From positions 39,567 to 103,566 of the forward strand of contig JAUIFE010000031.1 of assembly GCA_030429565.1 (NCBI GenBank): a stretch of DNA of 64,000 nucleotides, read 5' to 3'. Positions 52,376-61,111 of the stretch are shown in pieces. The notes under the pieces are model-generated. The model was not told the DNA's origin. It did not search any database and saw only the letters and a list, made by a program, of their open reading frames with translations. How positions within the stretch are numbered: the first letter of the stretch is position 1; every line of letters starts with the position of its first letter. Made by a program: the position numbers and the translations under genes. Origin of the DNA: Holophagae bacterium (GTDB taxonomy: Bacteria; Acidobacteriota; Holophagae; Acanthopleuribacterales; Acanthopleuribacteraceae).

Positions 52376-53821
52376 ATGAAGGCCTTTCTTCAAGCAGTTT
52401 TGGTGCTTTGTCTCGTTTTCACACTTGGACGATGCGGTTCGACCAACGTTGCCGGCCGCTATTGGCGGGATGAGCTCCCCGAGGACCAGCCGGCCGGCAG
52501 CAGCCCCTCCCAAATTCCCTGGCAGGTTCCCAGCGGTCTGGTGTCTCTCGGTGGCGGGGAAAAGGATCGAAACACTGCCGCGTTCGTGAACGAAGAAGGG
52601 CGCGCGCGGCTTACTCTTTCGGTTGTGCCCGAGGCAGATCACCCTTACATAAGGCAGCCTGGTTTAGCAGAGAAGATGGTGATTAATCCGGTGCTCGACG
52701 GTCGCTTTTTGGTCATTTTCAATGATCAAAATCGCATGCTTTACGAAGTTACAGCGGCCGGCCTCATTCATCGATCCGCCATCAAAGGACTTAGTGATCG
52801 ATCGGTGGTTGCCGTCTACAACAATGTTTTGGTGGTGGGAACGGACGACAATCAAATTAGATTGTTGTCATTGCCGTCCTTAAAAACCGCCGCCTCCTTT
52901 GCTTCGCCCTTTGAGGGGCCGATCCGCGGACTGGCGCTGCACGGTCCGGAACAGCGCCACCTTTATATTCTTCATGGTGGCTCTCGGAGTTCGCTCGGTT
53001 TGGTTGATCTCGATAACCCTGGCCAAGGACACGTCTTGGTCCAAGATCTGTCGGTTTCGATGTCCAGTCGCCAAGAGCGAAAGGTCATCATGCACCCCCC
53101 GCCACCTGGTTGGGGCGTTGTGCCACTGGTGCATTCAGGCCGGGTCCAGGCTTTCTACGATCCCCTTTTTCCAAAAGTCTTTGGCGGTGGTAATTATCCC
53201 ATCACCTCGCCCGCGATGTTTGGTGTTACCAGTTTTGGGGATAGTTTTATCCGGTGGCAGGGGGCCCTGGTGGGCTTTAAACGATCAAGGCGGGGCGTTC
53301 CGAAAATTTCTAATGCAGCCGGAAGCCTTTTACTCGGCGGATTTTATGATAATGAAGAGAACCAATGGTCGGGCACCTTGGAGATCGGCCATCAGATGCG
53401 AGTTCTATGTGAGCTTGTCATTGAGGATACGGGTCTCAACCACCCCGGTTTCACTTCTCGACCGACGGTGTTGACCCTTCTCGAAAATGAAGTCATCTTG
53501 GTTTTTCATCGAAAATTCTACCAAGTCTTTCCCGTTTCCATTGCTTCTCTCTCTCGCGTCTTGAGTCCCGCTGCTTTGGTGGTGATTTCGCGGCCGCCCG
53601 ATTCTCCACGAGCCGGGAAGAAGGTCAGAAAGAAACTCAAAGTGTTATCGGGCAGCGGTGGCGTTCATTTTGAAATCATGACGGCGCCTAAAGGCTTTAG
53701 CCTCAAGCGTGATGGCACGGTTTCCTTTAAAAACACGGCTAAAAGGAAAACGACTGAGCCCGTTCTTTTGCGCATTCGCAATAAGGGGGGTGGCGAAACC
53801 TTTTTTGGATTCGAGATTTAG
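52376..53821 (+). CDS. Exported propeller-like protein A2 with C-terminal Ig-like domain
   Basis: GGAAGG lies 5 bases before the ATG. The 481-residue product is the paralogue of A1: GRFLVIFNDQNRMLYEVTAAGLIHRSAIKGLSDRSVVAVYNN pairs with the same region of A1, and the end LSGSGGVHFEIMTAPKGFSLKRDGTVSFKN...GGGETFFGFEI is almost the same. The N-terminal segment MKAFLQAVLVLCLVFTLGRC is a signal that may also be lipidated at Cys, although the -1 Arg is unusual. B2 starts 14 bases after the stop. Function unknown; probably acts with B2 at the envelope. Confidence 0.78.
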   Translation: MKAFLQAVLVLCLVFTLGRCGSTNVAGRYWRDELPEDQPAGSSPSQIPWQVPSGLVSLGGGEKDRNTAAFVNEEGRARLTLSVVPEADHPYIRQPGLAEKMVINPVLDGRFLVIFNDQNRMLYEVTAAGLIHRSAIKGLSDRSVVAVYNNVLVVGTDDNQIRLLSLPSLKTAASFASPFEGPIRGLALHGPEQRHLYILHGGSRSSLGLVDLDNPGQGHVLVQDLSVSMSSRQERKVIMHPPPPGWGVVPLVHSGRVQAFYDPLFPKVFGGGNYPITSPAMFGVTSFGDSFIRWQGALVGFKRSRRGVPKISNAAGSLLLGGFYDNEENQWSGTLEIGHQMRVLCELVIEDTGLNHPGFTSRPTVLTLLENEVILVFHRKFYQVFPVSIASLSRVLSPAALVVISRPPDSPRAGKKVRKKLKVLSGSGGVHFEIMTAPKGFSLKRDGTVSFKNTAKRKTTEPVLLRIRNKGGGETFFGFEI

Positions 53822-53835
53822 AAGGGGGCAGGGTG

Positions 53836-56379
53836 ATGTCGGGTCAAGCTATGGTCGCGCGCGGGATAACCTGTTTGCTGTTCTCGCTATTCATTTTTGG
53901 ATGTCGCGATTCGTCGACGCCCGAGGCTGGGACCCCCTTGGCGACGGTCACCGATCCAGCCTCGTCCGACCAGACGGAACAGGGCCGGGTGACTACGCGA
54001 CCGGCGCCGAGTGCGGCGGAAAGGGCGCGCTTGGTGCATGATTTGACCCGAGCACAGGTCGATCAAGCGAAGAGAGGACTGGTCTTCATCTTGACACCGG
54101 AGGGTTCTGGTTCGGGTTTTGTAATAAGGCGCGCTGGTTCAGCGGCTTATGTCGTGACCAATGCGCACGTTCTTCAGGCCGCCAAACGTCTTTACAGCGA
54201 TGACCCCAATGCGACCTATGACACAGTTGAGACCGTTTTTTTTAGTGGCACCGCCCAAATGGTGCGCCGTACAGGGGTGGTCATTTCCAAACATCGGGCC
54301 TCTGACCTTGCGGTTGTGTTTGTTGATCCTTGCCCGCCCGAAGTCGTTCCTTTTACCGTCGCAACGACGTACCACGTTTTTGAAGGCATGCCTGTCGTCG
54401 TGTTTGGTTTCCCTTATGGCCACCGGTTGGATCAGCAACGGTCTCCTGCGCCCAGCGTAAACCGTGCAAACATCTCAAAATTAGGCTATTCAAACTACAA
54501 CGAATTGACGGTACTCACGATTGACCAGCAACTCAACCCTGGTAACAGCGGCGGACCGCTTATTAACGCGGTTGGGGAAGTGGTAGGCGTAGCCGTGGCA
54601 ACGGTTATGGGTGAGCCGATTAGTTTTGCCATCTCGGCCGACACGCTTCAGGGTTTTCTTGACGGGACCTACGACAACCTGGTCATCGACGAAAAACAAA
54701 GTGGTGCCATTGCGCTTAACGGATCGGCGTCCGTGACTGCCGAGGTATCCTTAGCCGATCCCTTTTTCCGCCTCGAGGAAATTGGGCTACAGCGGCTTGA
54801 AAAGGCTCCGACGCGTGCACAATTGCGCGCCCCTTTTCAGGCGCTTGGTTCCACGGTTGCCACGAGTCCGGTTCGGCCGGATCAGCCCATTCATTGGGTG
54901 GTTGAAAAGCCGGGTGCATGGCTCACGCCGGTCTGGTACCAAGTATGGGTGCGTCGGAAAGGTGTACCGGAACCTGTTTATTACGCGCCTTTTGTTCCCG
55001 GCATTGAAAACGATTTGGACGATGCCATTTTTGCATCCATGATCTCGCCATCGGGTGAAAAAAGAGAACCCGACGCTGAGACGAAGGGACTGCGTCCCAT
55101 TCCCGCTGATCTGCAATCAGCCTTTGTCATCGAGGGCCCCGATTGGTCGTCGCCGCTCAAAAAAAAGGAAAGCCAAAGAGCGTTGACCTCGCCTGGATTC
55201 ATTACAACCATCCGAGCCGCCGAGCAGGGCCGAGTGTTGGTCGTTGCATTGGAACAGACCGCTGTTTTGGGTGTGCTGGATCTGCAGACGGCGTCGTGGC
55301 GTGGCTTCATCCCCATCTCTGAACGGGCCTCCTTTGCCGCGGGGGGTCGTCGCTTGGTGGTCCATGATGCAGAGGCGTCGGCGCTGCGTGTTTACGATTT
55401 GAGATCCTTGGCACAGATCGGCACCCATTCCCTCGCCGGCCAATATCCGGTTGTCGCGCTCGGAATGGGTTCTGCCAACGCGCGTCGGCTGAGCCTCCTG
55501 CATGATACGGGTAAGGAAGAGCGGGCTCACATGACCCTGATCGACCTTGAGGACTTTACAAGTTACGAGCTCAACGAGGGACCGTTGCGGCACCGTTTTG
55601 AACCACGATCTTATGCCTTGCTCATGGATCCCTTGGGGCGATTTTTTACCGTGCATGATCGAGAAAATGCCGATTGGTACCTCAAAACCTATGATGGGTA
55701 CAACGTCAACGCATTTTACTTTCAGTCGGCTGGTTCAGTGCCTACGATTACGCGGCATGGTGTCCTGGTGGGTCCGGATAAGATCGTCTTTGGCGGGCAC
55801 GTGGCGTTTGAGGCGCGCGAGATTCGTGCTGCGATGGACCCATTTAGCGGTTGCTATTTGCTCATTGATTACCGCGAGGGCATCTCTCCGCCACCGATGA
55901 GCGGTATGGCCGTGTATGATGCAGCGGGTCGAAAAGTTGCGTACCTTCCAGATGTATACCACGCCACTGGATCTGGGCAGGTCAACCCTCGCGTGCGGCG
56001 CTTCTTTTTCAATAGCACCGCCGGCCTGCTCGTTTATCTCGGCGAAAATCACGAGGCCTTTTACTTTTTGTCATTGGATTATGAGGTTTTGGCTCGAGCC
56101 CAGCATGAATCCTATCTCTTTCTCTTGGAACGACTTGGCGGCGTCGTGCAGCTCGGCCGGCCTTTTCAGCAACGCATTAAGTTGCTCAGTTCCTCCGATA
56201 CGACCAGCTACGCGATAACCAGTGGGCCACCCGGTTTAAAGGTGGATCAAGAGGGTCTGCTCTCTTGGGACAACCCTGTCTATTCGGGTTTGGCGCAGGG
56301 GCATCAGGCCCAACTTGTAGTTGAGAACCGCGAGAAGGTGCGCCAGGAATACACGTTTTATATTCAGGTGCTGCCTTGA
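53836..56379 (+). CDS. Lipoprotein trypsin-like serine protease/propeller protein B2
   Basis: ATG at 53836 has GAAGGGGGCAGGG upstream. The 847-residue product, the same length as B1, has a lipobox IFGC (Cys23). The trypsin-like domain (about 80-275) keeps the triad: His111 in VVTNAHV, Asp157 in SDLAVV and Ser238 in GNSGGPL, giving a DegP/HtrA-like arrangement without PDZ domains. The linker DPFFRLEEIGLQ, a propeller-like region (about 440-760) and the C-terminal Ig-like domain (GPPGLKVDQEGLLSWDNP) follow in the order seen in B1. Likely an outer-membrane or periplasmic protease; the substrate may be presented by the propeller or by A2. It ends one base before the convergent purN. Confidence 0.9.
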   Translation: MSGQAMVARGITCLLFSLFIFGCRDSSTPEAGTPLATVTDPASSDQTEQGRVTTRPAPSAAERARLVHDLTRAQVDQAKRGLVFILTPEGSGSGFVIRRAGSAAYVVTNAHVLQAAKRLYSDDPNATYDTVETVFFSGTAQMVRRTGVVISKHRASDLAVVFVDPCPPEVVPFTVATTYHVFEGMPVVVFGFPYGHRLDQQRSPAPSVNRANISKLGYSNYNELTVLTIDQQLNPGNSGGPLINAVGEVVGVAVATVMGEPISFAISADTLQGFLDGTYDNLVIDEKQSGAIALNGSASVTAEVSLADPFFRLEEIGLQRLEKAPTRAQLRAPFQALGSTVATSPVRPDQPIHWVVEKPGAWLTPVWYQVWVRRKGVPEPVYYAPFVPGIENDLDDAIFASMISPSGEKREPDAETKGLRPIPADLQSAFVIEGPDWSSPLKKKESQRALTSPGFITTIRAAEQGRVLVVALEQTAVLGVLDLQTASWRGFIPISERASFAAGGRRLVVHDAEASALRVYDLRSLAQIGTHSLAGQYPVVALGMGSANARRLSLLHDTGKEERAHMTLIDLEDFTSYELNEGPLRHRFEPRSYALLMDPLGRFFTVHDRENADWYLKTYDGYNVNAFYFQSAGSVPTITRHGVLVGPDKIVFGGHVAFEAREIRAAMDPFSGCYLLIDYREGISPPPMSGMAVYDAAGRKVAYLPDVYHATGSGQVNPRVRRFFFNSTAGLLVYLGENHEAFYFLSLDYEVLARAQHESYLFLLERLGGVVQLGRPFQQRIKLLSSSDTTSYAITSGPPGLKVDQEGLLSWDNPVYSGLAQGHQAQLVVENREKVRQEYTFYIQVLP

Positions 56380-56380
56380 G

Positions 56381-57016
56381 TCACGTGTTGTTTTGGCGGA
56401 CAAAAACGCGGCCGTTGTTGACCGCGATGCGGTCTTCGGCGAACCACTGCACGACGGCAGGTAGGGTTTCGCATTCGGCGGCGAATACCTTTTTCTGGAT
56501 GGCGGCCGGGTCGTCGTCTTCGGCGAGGGCAACACTGCGTTGCGCGATGATCGGCCCTTCGTCGTAGCGGTCGTTGACCATGTGCACCGTGCAGCCGCTG
56601 ACGCGGCAGCCGCGTTGGTACACGGCCTCGTGAACTTTGGCGCCGTAGAAGCCGTGCCCGCAGAAGGCGGGGATCAGCGACGGGTGAATGTTAATGCAGC
56701 GATTGTGGTAGCGTTCGCCTGGCAAAAACACGCGCAGGAACCCGGCCAGGACGACTAAGTCGACCTTGTGTTCGGCTAGGATTTCGTGGATCGCTGCGCT
56801 TGCCGCCGCATCGCCGCCCAGTTTGCGGTAGTTGACCGCGCTCGCCGCGTAACCCAGCTTGTGGGCGCGTTCCAAACCCAGCGCTTGTTTGCGCGAGCTG
56901 ACGACGCAGGCGATTTCGGCGTCCAAGCTGCCCGCGTTGATTTTTTCGTGCAGGTTGACGAAGGTCGTCCCGCCACCGGAGATCAAAATACCCAAACGCA
57001 GCTTGCCGTTCGCCAT
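56381..57016 (-). CDS. purN: Phosphoribosylglycinamide formyltransferase (GAR transformylase)
   Basis: PurN moves a formyl group from 10-formyl-THF to GAR in step three of purine synthesis. The 211-residue product has GILISGGGTTFVNL (phosphate loop), VDLVVLAGFLRVF, the catalytic Asn/His in NRCINIHPSLIPAFCGHGFYG and Asp in DRYDEGPIIAQ. The usual PAFPG is PAFCG. Length is normal. It begins 7 bases after the stop of the sigma-54 activator in the same direction, so the two are probably cotranscribed; this is an unusual partner for a purine gene. Confidence 0.96.
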   Translation of the reverse strand: MANGKLRLGILISGGGTTFVNLHEKINAGSLDAEIACVVSSRKQALGLERAHKLGYAASAVNYRKLGGDAAASAAIHEILAEHKVDLVVLAGFLRVFLPGERYHNRCINIHPSLIPAFCGHGFYGAKVHEAVYQRGCRVSGCTVHMVNDRYDEGPIIAQRSVALAEDDDPAAIQKKVFAAECETLPAVVQWFAEDRIAVNNGRVFVRQNNT

Positions 57017-57023
57017 GAATGCC

Positions 57024-58733
57024 TCAACTTAAAATGGAAATATCGATGCCGGCGCGCTTCAGCAGCTTGTAGAACAAGGTGCGGTTGATGCCTGCCGTCT
57101 CCGCCGCTTTTCGGGCCGAGCCGCCGCTTTCACGCAGCAGCGCCAACAGGAAGCGGCGATCCAAATCGCGTTGGTAACTCATTGCCACGTCTTCGACTTC
57201 CTTTTTTAAGTGACGTAAGGTGTCGCGGTCGGTGGGGACCATGCCGTCAAAGTGTTCGAACGGGTGATGGCGGAAATGTTTTTCCTGTTCCTGTTCGATA
57301 CCGTTCTCCAGGACTTCGGGCGGGAGATCGGTGACTTCGATGGTGGGTTTTTGGGTCATCACGACCGTGCGCTGAATGATGTTGTCCAACTCGCGCACAT
57401 TACCTGGAAATGGGTAACGACTCAAGACCTCAAACACGGCTTCGTCGACTTCGCGGCGGCTGGCGCGGCTTTTGGCGATGTACTTACTAAAGAAGGTTTC
57501 ACTCAGCAGGCGAATATCACTGCCGCGCCGGCGCAGGGCGGGAATCTTGAGCGGAATGACGTTGACGCGATAGAACAAATCCTCGCGGAAGCTGCCTTCT
57601 TCGACCATTTTCTTGAGATCGCGGTGGGTGGCGACGACAATGCGCGCGTCGGAACTGACGGGTTGGTTACCGCCGACGCGGGTGAACTGTTTCTCTTGGA
57701 GGAAACGCAAGAGTTTGGCCTGAAACGATAGCGGCATTTCGCCAATTTCGTCGAGAAACAAAGTGCCGCCGTTGGCTTGTTCCGCTTTGCCGATCTTGCG
57801 GTAATAGGCGCCGGTGAAGGCGCCTTTTTCGTGACCGAACATCTCGGATTCAATGAGTTCGCTGGGGATGGCCGAACAGTTAATGGGAATGAACGGGCCC
57901 TTGTGACGGCGGCTGCGCATGTGGAGGTAGTGGGCAAATAGTTCTTTGCCGGTGCCGGACTCGCCGGAAATGGAAACCGTCGCCTCGGATAAGGCGGCTT
58001 GTTTGGTTTGTGAGACGGCTTCGAGAAAATCGGGATGATCACCGAGCAGCGGTGAGCCTTCATTTTCTTTGGGGGGGCGTGCCTGGAACCTGATTTGGCG
58101 TGGGGCGGTGAGGTGCGGAAGTTTGGCGCGCACCACGGTACGCAATGGGCCCCCGGCTTCGACAATACACTGCATGCGTCCCGTGTGAATGCGCGGTAAC
58201 GGTTTTTGGCGGCTGAAGCGCAGGAGCAGGGCGGCTGTTTCCGCCGGGCGTGGACTTAACTTCAGCCACCAGCATTGAGCGGCCTCTTCCATGCGACCGG
58301 CACTGATGGGTTCGTGGAAGGTAGGCAGAGGATAAGTCATCAGATCTTCTTCGGCTTCCAGCGGGTGGACTTTTGAAAGGTTGCCGGCGTGTTCCTGGAA
58401 AACGGCGACCTGTTCGGCGTTGGCAAAGTCGGCCAAGCGGGTGCAAACGGCGTCCCAAAAAAACCAGTGGCGGTCGCCCGCCTGATCGGCAAGTCCGCTA
58501 ATGTAGCTAAAGACCTGTTGCCAAGCGAGTTGTTCTTGGAGTTTGCCCAAGGCGCCGCGTTCTTCTTGGAGCGGTTGAATCAAGTCTTGGGTGAAACTCG
58601 GGGGCAGCAGGCCGGGGTCGATCATGGCGAGACCGTCGAGCAGGGTCTGCATTTTATCGAGTAACTGTTGCTGGGATGCGGCGGCCGCATTTTGCCGCTC
58701 CAGGGTTGGGGAGTGATGTGGGGTCACGACCAT
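57024..58733 (-). CDS. Sigma-54-dependent Fis-family transcriptional activator
   Basis: The AAA+ module (about residues 230-470) has GESGTGKELFAHYLH (Walker A), the sigma-54 loop GAFTGA, GGTLFLDEIGEMP (Walker B) and the REDLFYRVNVIPLKIPALRRRGSDI block. The C-terminal Fis-type helix-turn-helix is GGSARKAAETAGINRTLFYKLLKRAG. The N-terminal 220 residues are an unrecognised sensor region, without a receiver domain, GAF signature or PAS motif that I can see. The start is uncertain: ATG 58733 is used here; GTG 58727 has the better site (GAGG at 8 bases), and the frame is open to 58802. It lies just upstream of purN. Its targets are unknown. Confidence 0.93.
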   Translation of the reverse strand: MVVTPHHSPTLERQNAAAASQQQLLDKMQTLLDGLAMIDPGLLPPSFTQDLIQPLQEERGALGKLQEQLAWQQVFSYISGLADQAGDRHWFFWDAVCTRLADFANAEQVAVFQEHAGNLSKVHPLEAEEDLMTYPLPTFHEPISAGRMEEAAQCWWLKLSPRPAETAALLLRFSRQKPLPRIHTGRMQCIVEAGGPLRTVVRAKLPHLTAPRQIRFQARPPKENEGSPLLGDHPDFLEAVSQTKQAALSEATVSISGESGTGKELFAHYLHMRSRRHKGPFIPINCSAIPSELIESEMFGHEKGAFTGAYYRKIGKAEQANGGTLFLDEIGEMPLSFQAKLLRFLQEKQFTRVGGNQPVSSDARIVVATHRDLKKMVEEGSFREDLFYRVNVIPLKIPALRRRGSDIRLLSETFFSKYIAKSRASRREVDEAVFEVLSRYPFPGNVRELDNIIQRTVVMTQKPTIEVTDLPPEVLENGIEQEQEKHFRHHPFEHFDGMVPTDRDTLRHLKKEVEDVAMSYQRDLDRRFLLALLRESGGSARKAAETAGINRTLFYKLLKRAGIDISILS

Positions 58734-58802
58734 ACCTCGTGTCTCATGGGTTGCAGGGAAGCCGGTGTTCGCCGAAACGGCGTGGGCACGTAGAAGCACC
58801 AA

Positions 58803-59434
58803 TTAGAAAAGGGTATGAGACCGGCTGGGAAGCAGAGAGACAGAAACCGTTCTCACCGTGAATAAGGATGAAAGTCAGGGGCGTTACCCCACGAAATCGC
58901 GTGTAGCAAATGAAGGTGACCGCGAATCAGATGCTCATTGTAGCTTGTCTCTTTTCGATGGGACAGTGTTTTTTCAAAGGAAATCGTAAGATTGTTTTTT
59001 GTCTGCCCGCTTTTTTACGCCAAAGAGAGGTCTGGAAGTTTTCTTGGTTTAAATATAAATCTAACTTAGATAAAGGCTTGGGCGTTATGTGGTGCCTCGG
59101 GAGGGAGGGCGGCCTGATGATCGACGGCAAGGCGTGGTTGTCGCCAGTGGTGATCGTTAGGTGATGTAGTTTGTGGTGAAAGGCGTCTTTTAGCGAGATT
59201 TGTGCCGAAAAGTGGGTGCTGCAGCCGCTTTAGCTACTGCCGGTGAAAAAAAACACAAGTTTTTGGATTTGTGGTGTCTGGTTTTGGCTGGAATTCTCGC
59301 TGATAACTTATATTCTCCATGTGCGCTTGGGTCCTGTCCGGTGATTTAGACGGCTGCTTTTGTGGTTTTTGACACGTTCCTCGCGTTACAATGCGCCAAC
59401 ACCCGAGGCGTGTTTTCGACATCTTTTCAAATGA
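58803..59434. other. Intergenic region between the sigma-54 activator and the ECF sigma gene
   Basis: This divergent promoter region of about 630 bases shows no supported gene; a plus-strand frame of 84 codons at 58910 is not convincing. A TACAAT at about 59386 with TTGACA 12 bases upstream is too closely spaced to be a standard promoter. Confidence 0.3.
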
Positions 59435-60013
59435 GTGGCTGGACTATTGAGTTTTACCCAGGAGCAACGCGAGGCCGAAAGTGCGCTTTTAGCCCGTGTC
59501 AAACAATCGGATCGTGAGGCTTTTGAGACCCTGTTTCAGAAGTACTATGCCATGCTCTATCGTGTTGTTTTTTATAAACTTAAAGATCAAGGGTTGGCTG
59601 AGGATATTGCCCAGGACGCCTTTTTAAAGTTCTGGGTCCATCGCGATCGCATCAAGCCCGAGCTCTCCTTTTTTCCCTACGTCGAGAAAATGGCGCGCAA
59701 CCTGGTGTTGGATCACTACAAACGAGAGAATGTGCGCAGCAAACACCGCGATCACGTGCAGAGCCAAATGGACGTGCCGCCGGGGAAACCCGATGATGCG
59801 GTTCAGTTGGCGCAACTGGAAGGGCGCATTCGCCAGGTGGTGGTTCACGATTTACCGGACAAATGTCGCACGATTTTTTTGTTGAGCCGCGTTGAAGGCC
59901 TTTCAAATCCTGAGATTGCAGAAGTTTTATCGATTTCACGGAAAACGGTCGAAAACCAACTCTATAATGCGCTCAAGGTGCTGCGCAAAAAATGTGCGAT
60001 CCATCTTGGGTGA
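59435..60013 (+). CDS. ECF-family RNA polymerase sigma factor (FecI-like)
   Basis: This 192-residue sigma-70 family protein has region 2 (FETLFQKYYAMLYRVVFYKLKDQGLAEDIAQDAFLKFWVHRD) and region 4 (LPDKCRTIFLLSRVEGLSNPEIAEVLSISRKTVENQLYNALKVLRKK). GTG at 59435 is the 5'-most start; TTG at 59447 is an alternative and no strong ribosome site is visible. It heads a sigma-FecR-receptor set, 57 bases before the FecR gene. In such sets the receptor, when loaded, signals through FecR to release the sigma factor that transcribes the operon. The ligand is not readable. Confidence 0.93.
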   Translation: MAGLLSFTQEQREAESALLARVKQSDREAFETLFQKYYAMLYRVVFYKLKDQGLAEDIAQDAFLKFWVHRDRIKPELSFFPYVEKMARNLVLDHYKRENVRSKHRDHVQSQMDVPPGKPDDAVQLAQLEGRIRQVVVHDLPDKCRTIFLLSRVEGLSNPEIAEVLSISRKTVENQLYNALKVLRKKCAIHLG

Positions 60014-60070
60014 CTTGGAGCCGCCATTCGTTTTGGTTGCTTGTGAGGGTATAGTGTTGGAGGATTCCCA

Positions 60071-61111
60071 ATGCCGTCTTTTTTTGACTGGTTAGAGGAT
60101 CCATCGCGCGTGGACGCTGAGACGGGCAACTCAGGCGACCACCAATGGACGATGGACCCGGCAACCGAGGGTGTTGCCGCCGAAGAACAGATTCAAACAG
60201 AATATTCGCATGCTGAAGGCGAAGCTTCGACGCTTCCCACGGCACCCTATGACTGTGAAGAGCATCGTGCCATGCGCGATTTGTGGCTTGCCGCTCAGTC
60301 GGCTGAGCCCGCCCCGCCGGTCGATACCGACCGTGCCCTAATGCGGATGCGCGCCAAAATGCGTCGTGCCGAAGCTGCGCCGAGTCGCATGCCCGCGGTG
60401 CCGCGACTGTTTTGGGGCTTGTTGCTGGGGGCCGCTGTCTTGGTGTGTTTCGGCTTGTTTGCTACCAAGTACCGCGTCGGCGCCGAACCCGTGCCGATGG
60501 TTGCCACCGATATTGCCGCCACGCGCCATGCGACCTTGCCGGACGGTTCCGTTGTGACCTTGAATGCCGCCACCCGTTTGGTTCCAGAGCCCGGCTTTGG
60601 GATCTCGCACCGTCGCGTGACGCTCGATGGTGAAGCCGCCTTTGACGTGGTTAAAGGGGAATTCCCTTTTGAGGTCGTCGCCGATCAGGTTAAGATAGCC
60701 GTCGTTGGCACTGTTTTTAATGTCTATGCGCGCTCCGGCTTGACCGAAGTCGTTGTTCAAGAAGGGATTGTTAATGTCGCCGCCGCCGGTGAGACCGTGC
60801 GTCTTGTCGCCGGCAACATGACTTCCTCCGTGAATGGTGCGGCCCCCGCGCCCGCCAAAACGGTACGCTTCCCCAACTATCCCGGCTGGCAAAGCGAGCA
60901 GCTCATTGTTGACGGTGCCAAGTTGGGACGTGTCGTGGCCGAAATAGAGCGGCGTCATGGCGTCCAGATTCACCTGGCGTCACAAGAGTTTGCCGATCTG
61001 GAAGTAACCGGACTATTTGTCGACAAAAACCCAACAGATCTGATTCACGCGATTTGTACGCTGCTCGAACGAGAGTGTCGTCGTGAAGAAGGTGGGTTTG
61101 TCATCTACTAG
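60071..61111 (+). CDS. FecR-family anti-sigma/transmembrane sensor
   Basis: GGAGGATTCCC precedes the ATG. The 346-residue product has a cytoplasmic N-terminal part (about 1-110) with MRDLWLAAQSAEP, one membrane helix (about 118-136, LFWGLLLGAAVLVCFGLF) and a periplasmic FecR domain: HATLPDGSVVTLNAATRL, VTLDGEAAFDVVKG and VGTVFNVYARSGLTEVVVQEGIVNV. The C-terminal segment (about 290-345, GRVVAEIERRHGVQI...TDLIHAICTLLE) resembles the STN-like domain of FecR proteins. The N-terminal acidic part of about 70 residues is longer than usual. It overlaps the receptor gene by 29 bases. Confidence 0.92.
   Translation: MPSFFDWLEDPSRVDAETGNSGDHQWTMDPATEGVAAEEQIQTEYSHAEGEASTLPTAPYDCEEHRAMRDLWLAAQSAEPAPPVDTDRALMRMRAKMRRAEAAPSRMPAVPRLFWGLLLGAAVLVCFGLFATKYRVGAEPVPMVATDIAATRHATLPDGSVVTLNAATRLVPEPGFGISHRRVTLDGEAAFDVVKGEFPFEVVADQVKIAVVGTVFNVYARSGLTEVVVQEGIVNVAAAGETVRLVAGNMTSSVNGAAPAPAKTVRFPNYPGWQSEQLIVDGAKLGRVVAEIERRHGVQIHLASQEFADLEVTGLFVDKNPTDLIHAICTLLERECRREEGGFVIY

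Noticed and set aside
51910..52376. Two overlapping frames between B1 and A2
   Set aside because: Arg/Pro-rich composition, no recognisable motif, and the two frames contradict each other. One starts at an ATGA overlap with B1, but that alone is weak support.
47917..56379. Phage or plasmid origin for the A-B array
   Set aside because: No integrase, phage structural or plasmid replication genes are near; base composition looks like the flanking chromosome.
58910..59164. A frame of 84 codons before the ECF sigma gene
   Set aside because: No ribosome site; the hydrophobic start is short and the rest has no protein-like pattern.
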